The position numbers were made by a program, and so were the translations under genes. A stretch of 7,765 nt of DNA. Origin: CBFHND01 sp965657085. GTDB taxonomy: Bacteria > Pseudomonadota > Alphaproteobacteria > Rhodobacterales > Rhodobacteraceae. The stretch spans positions 1-7,765 of the forward strand of contig CBFHND010000053.1 in NCBI GenBank assembly GCA_965657085.1, given 5' to 3'. The notes beneath the pieces are model-generated. The model worked only from the letters and a program-made list of their open reading frames with translations, was not told the DNA's origin and ran no database searches. Below are positions 5,436 to 7,765 of the stretch, one piece after another (within the stretch, counting starts at the first letter, position 1; each line of letters starts with the position of its first letter).

Positions 5436-7640
5436 TCACCGCGACAGCGCGCGGTTCAAAAGACGCTGGACCCACGGGCGTGGCTGGATGGTGATCTTGT
5501 AGGTGCGGTCGCCGGGGCCTTTGGGCGGGGATGCGGGTTCCTGTGGATGGGTGGTGACGGTGGTCACGCTTCGGGGTGTGGCGGCATTGGCCGTGGCCTC
5601 GCCCAGCTCTTGTGCCGCTGTGTCCAGCAATGCGTGCAGATGCGCCAGCGGCAGGTCGCTGGGCGGCACCCATGCGGCACCTTCCAGATCGGCGCGCGCG
5701 GCGTCCAGATCGGGGGCAAATCCGCGTGATGCCGCGAAGGTGCTTGAGTTCTCTTCGAACCCGTCCAGCAAGGCCCGGCGGGCCGTGGGCGCCAGCAGGC
5801 TTTGATCCGCGCCGGGGCGCGGCGGGGGCGGGGCGGCGAAATAGGCGGCCATGATGCGCGCGCGGCGGCCCGTGTCGGGGCCGATCATGTTCAGCAGTTG
5901 CATCAACTGTACCGCGTCGCGGTCCGGCGAGGGATAGCGCGGCGCATCCAGTTCAGGCAGGTCCGCGCGCAGCCCCGCGAGCTTGCAAAACCCCTGCCAC
6001 AACCCGTCCGAGGCCAGAAGCGCATCGAAATCAGCCAGCCGCACGGGCGCCTTGGCATGCGCCTCGAAGGGGGCAAAGAGGGCCTCAAGATTGGTCAACG
6101 TATCGCGGTGGTCGACCAGAAATTCGGGCAGGGACCGGCACCCGGCAGGGTGGCCCGTGCACACCCATTCGCGCCAGAACGCCTCGGCATAGATATCTGC
6201 GCGGCGTGCGACCGCCACCACCTGCACCTGCGCAAAATGGCCCAGCCGCGCGAAAAGGGCGGCAATCAGGTCATCGCGGTCGGGCGCCGTGGGAAAGCCC
6301 ATGTTCTCGGCCGAAATGACAACCGTGCGTGCAGGGCTGGCGGCGATTTCGGCGTGCAGATCGGCCCATGTGGCATCGTCGCCATGGCGCAACGCACGCA
6401 CCAGCCCCTGATGGCCCGACAGCGCGCCGGGGCGTCCCTGCACATCCACGTTGAACCCGGTTTGGGGCACAAGAACGCCCATGCGCCGCAACGCATCGCG
6501 GTGCTGCAAAAGATGGTGTTGTAAGAAGGTCGTGCCGGTCTTGTGCAAACCCACATGCAGGACCAGCCGTTTTTGCCGGTGGGCCGGGCCCGCTTTGGGC
6601 AGGGCGGGGGCAGGTGCGCGCATCAGCATCAGGGCATGGGCATCGGCAAAGGCCCCTTCACGCAGGGCCTTGTGCAGCGCGAAAAAGTCGGTGCGGGTGA
6701 TCCGCCCGCGGCGGGTGCGCATCCCCACGCGGCTGGTGGTGGCCACCATCGGATCGTTGAAGATCGGGTGCCCAAAGGCATCATCGCCCAGAAGCACCTG
6801 AATGCGCGCGCCCATGTCGAGATAGGCGGGGTCTTCGGCGGCGGCCAGATGCGGGATGATGTCCATATCCCAGATCAACCGTGACACGCAGTTGAAAAGT
6901 TCGCGTTTTTCGAACCGGGGCGCGAGGTCGAAGGCCTCTGTTTCCGCCCGGATATGGGCCATGCACTTTTCCAGCAGCTGCACCTGCAAAAGGTGCGTCT
7001 CGGGCGTTGTGCGCGCCGATGAAATGGAATTGGCCCGCCTGCGCCAGACCCGAGCGGGTTTGCCCAGAAAGGCGATGCGCCGGGCCTTTGTCACCACGTT
7101 CAGAACGAACAACCGGTCCTCGAACTTGCGCTGTTCGACGTCGAACCACAGATCGTTCTGGTCGAGGAATTCGGTGCGGTACAGGCTGGACCAGCTGGAC
7201 ACGATGAACTGCGCCTCCTGGGCGATCATGCGGCCTTCGACCACGCGCTGTTGCATGTGCAGCAACCGGTCGCGGTTCAACAGTGACCCGGTGGCCCCCC
7301 CTTCATCGCCCAGAACACAGGCCGCATGCGTGATGTCGGCGCCGGTCTCGCGGGCATAGTCGAACTGCTCTGCCAGCCCCCCGATGGTGTAATAGTCATC
7401 GGCATCCAGAAACCCGATCCATTCGCCATTGGCGGCGTCGATCCCGGTGTTGCGCGCCGCCGACAGCCCCTTGTTGACGCGGTGGTGCACGATCCGCGCG
7501 TCGAATGGATCGGTCAAAGCGCGCAGGGCATCGTCGTCAAAGGCATCTGGGTTGTCGTTGACGACGATCAGTTCCAGATCGTCGATGCCCTGATTGCGCA
7601 CCGATTGCAGAGCCGACCGCAAAAACGGCGTCTCGTCGTA
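5436..7640 (-). pseudogene. Glycosyltransferase family 2 plus sulfotransferase gene, 5' end removed by IS insertion
   Basis: About 734 codons remain of a two-domain gene. The first part is a GT-A glycosyltransferase of family 2: YDETPFLRSALQSVRNQG at the cut edge, LELIVVND, NKGLSAARNTGID, and the metal-binding WIGFLDADDYY with DADD at 7406-7395. The second part is a sulfotransferase: the PAPS-binding loop HVGLHKTGTT is at 6557-6528 and VISAEN (about 6317-6300) marks a later conserved segment. A poorly conserved, Pro/Ala-rich tail ends with PRPWVQRLLNRALSR. Such proteins probably build and sulfate surface polysaccharide. The family N-terminus, a beta strand of the VSVVIPVYN kind that binds the nucleotide sugar, is missing: the tyrosine codon of that motif directly abuts the IS tip at 7641. 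The frame continues 27 more codons into the IS to a TTG at 7721, but those residues are IS sequence. No internal stop is seen, so the break is probably recent. A product lacking the first strand would hardly be an active glycosyltransferase; the sulfotransferase part could still fold. Confidence 0.85.
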
Positions 7641-7647
7641 GGGTCTG

Positions 7648-7677
7648 TGGACATTCGGGATTCCTATTTGGTTTGAT
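7648..7677 (+). promoter_or_regulatory. Candidate transposase promoter in the IS end
   Basis: TGGACA (7648-7653, 5 of 6 to the -35 consensus) inside the terminal repeat is followed after 18 bases by TTTGAT (7672-7677, 4 of 6 to the -10). A transcript would start near 7684, at the foot of the hairpin that holds the ribosome binding site. The identical site in the left copy is at 86-57 on the minus strand. The -10 match is weak. Confidence 0.3.
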
Positions 7678-7683
7678 ATCTGA

Positions 7684-7710
7684 TTCAAACTTCCAAAATG
7701 GAGGTTTGAA
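7684..7710 (+). promoter_or_regulatory. Hairpin covering the transposase ribosome binding site (right copy)
   Basis: TTCAAACTTCCA (7684-7695) pairs with TGGAGGTTTGAA (7699-7710) around a loop of three A. All 12 positions pair in RNA, one as G-U. The GGAGG ribosome binding site (7700-7704) and the A of the ATG (7710) are both in the 3' arm, so the folded RNA would hide the start site. Several IS elements, IS10 and IS50 among them, use such a fold to keep outside transcripts from being translated into transposase. Confidence 0.6.
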
Positions 7711-7765
7711 TGAACGAGCAACGGTTTGTGGTGTCGGACGATTTGTGGCGACGGCTTGAACAGCA
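7710..7765 (+). CDS. IS5-like transposase, N-terminal fragment (runs off window)
   Basis: The frame gives MNEQRFVVSDDLWRRLEQ before the window ends. The VSDxLWxRLE pattern is the usual start of the helix-turn-helix (DUF4096-type) N-terminal domain of IS5-family transposases. The DDE catalytic residues would lie beyond the window. GGAGG stands five bases before the ATG. Intactness cannot be judged. Confidence 0.75.
   Translation, partial: MNEQRFVVSDDLWRRLEQ

Larger units (their letters stand above)
7641..7765 (+). mobile_element. Right IS5-like insertion sequence, 5' end only
   Basis: This is the first 125 bases of the same element as at 1-93, in the opposite orientation, with its transposase reading rightwards out of the window. 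The tip GGGTCT follows TA (7639-7640), matching a TA target. It interrupts the glycosyltransferase-sulfotransferase gene. The first 93 bases are identical to the left copy. The outer end and second terminal repeat are not in view, so the full length and group cannot be fixed. Confidence 0.87.

Noticed and set aside
5802..6884. Plus-strand open frames opposite the sulfotransferase part
   Set aside because: The minus-strand frame carries the sulfotransferase motifs; these frames are low-complexity shadows.
1..7765. Firm call of a composite transposon
   Set aside because: Neither IS copy is complete in the window and no outer target duplication can be seen. The enclosed genes are ordinary chromosomal genes, so two independent insertions or contig ends are as likely.

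Overview
The window is GC-rich (apart from short AT-rich patches) and reads as alphaproteobacterial chromosome. The gene content and protein style suggest the Rhodobacterales/Roseobacter group: a RimB-RimK fusion, a short NfeD protein ending in DIND, a QmcA-type SPFH protein, a glycosyltransferase-sulfotransferase protein, and a remnant of a serralysin-type RTX protein. This placement is inferred from protein character, not from a search.

Layout. Both edges are the same insertion sequence, an IS5-like element, in opposite orientation. The left copy covers 1-93 and its transposase reads leftwards out of the window. The right copy covers 7641-7765 and its transposase reads rightwards out. The 93 bases both copies share are identical. 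Inside the left IS lies a degenerate stretch (94-721) holding only the 3' end of an RTX-type secreted protein gene (286-630, minus). Next is a compact minus-strand group that looks like one operon, read right to left: SPFH/QmcA-like protein (4146-3253), short NfeD-like membrane protein (3253-2978, overlapping by one base), a crotonase-fold protein without the catalytic glutamates (2914-2138), and a RimB-RimK fusion (2101-722). Divergent from it across a 147-base gap is tgt (4294-5427, plus). Eight bases past the tgt stop, converging on it, ends a large gene coding a family 2 glycosyltransferase joined to a sulfotransferase (7640-5436, minus). The right IS copy has removed the first part of that gene's coding sequence.

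How the genes work together. QmcA-like and NfeD proteins are a known membrane pair (SPFH scaffold plus partner). Tgt acts in queuosine modification of tRNA and RimK adds glutamates to ribosomal protein S6, so both touch translation, but nothing in the sequence shows a functional link beyond proximity. The glycosyltransferase-sulfotransferase suggests a sulfated surface polysaccharide that is probably no longer made through this gene copy.

No clearly new system is visible. The observations most worth checking are: the identical inverted IS ends, which may also mark assembly limits; the hairpin in that IS that buries the transposase Shine-Dalgarno site; the IS-decapitated bifunctional gene whose frame stays open into the IS; the RimB-RimK fusion; and the crotonase homologue lacking both catalytic glutamates. 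There are no rRNA genes, tRNA genes or CRISPR arrays that I can see.
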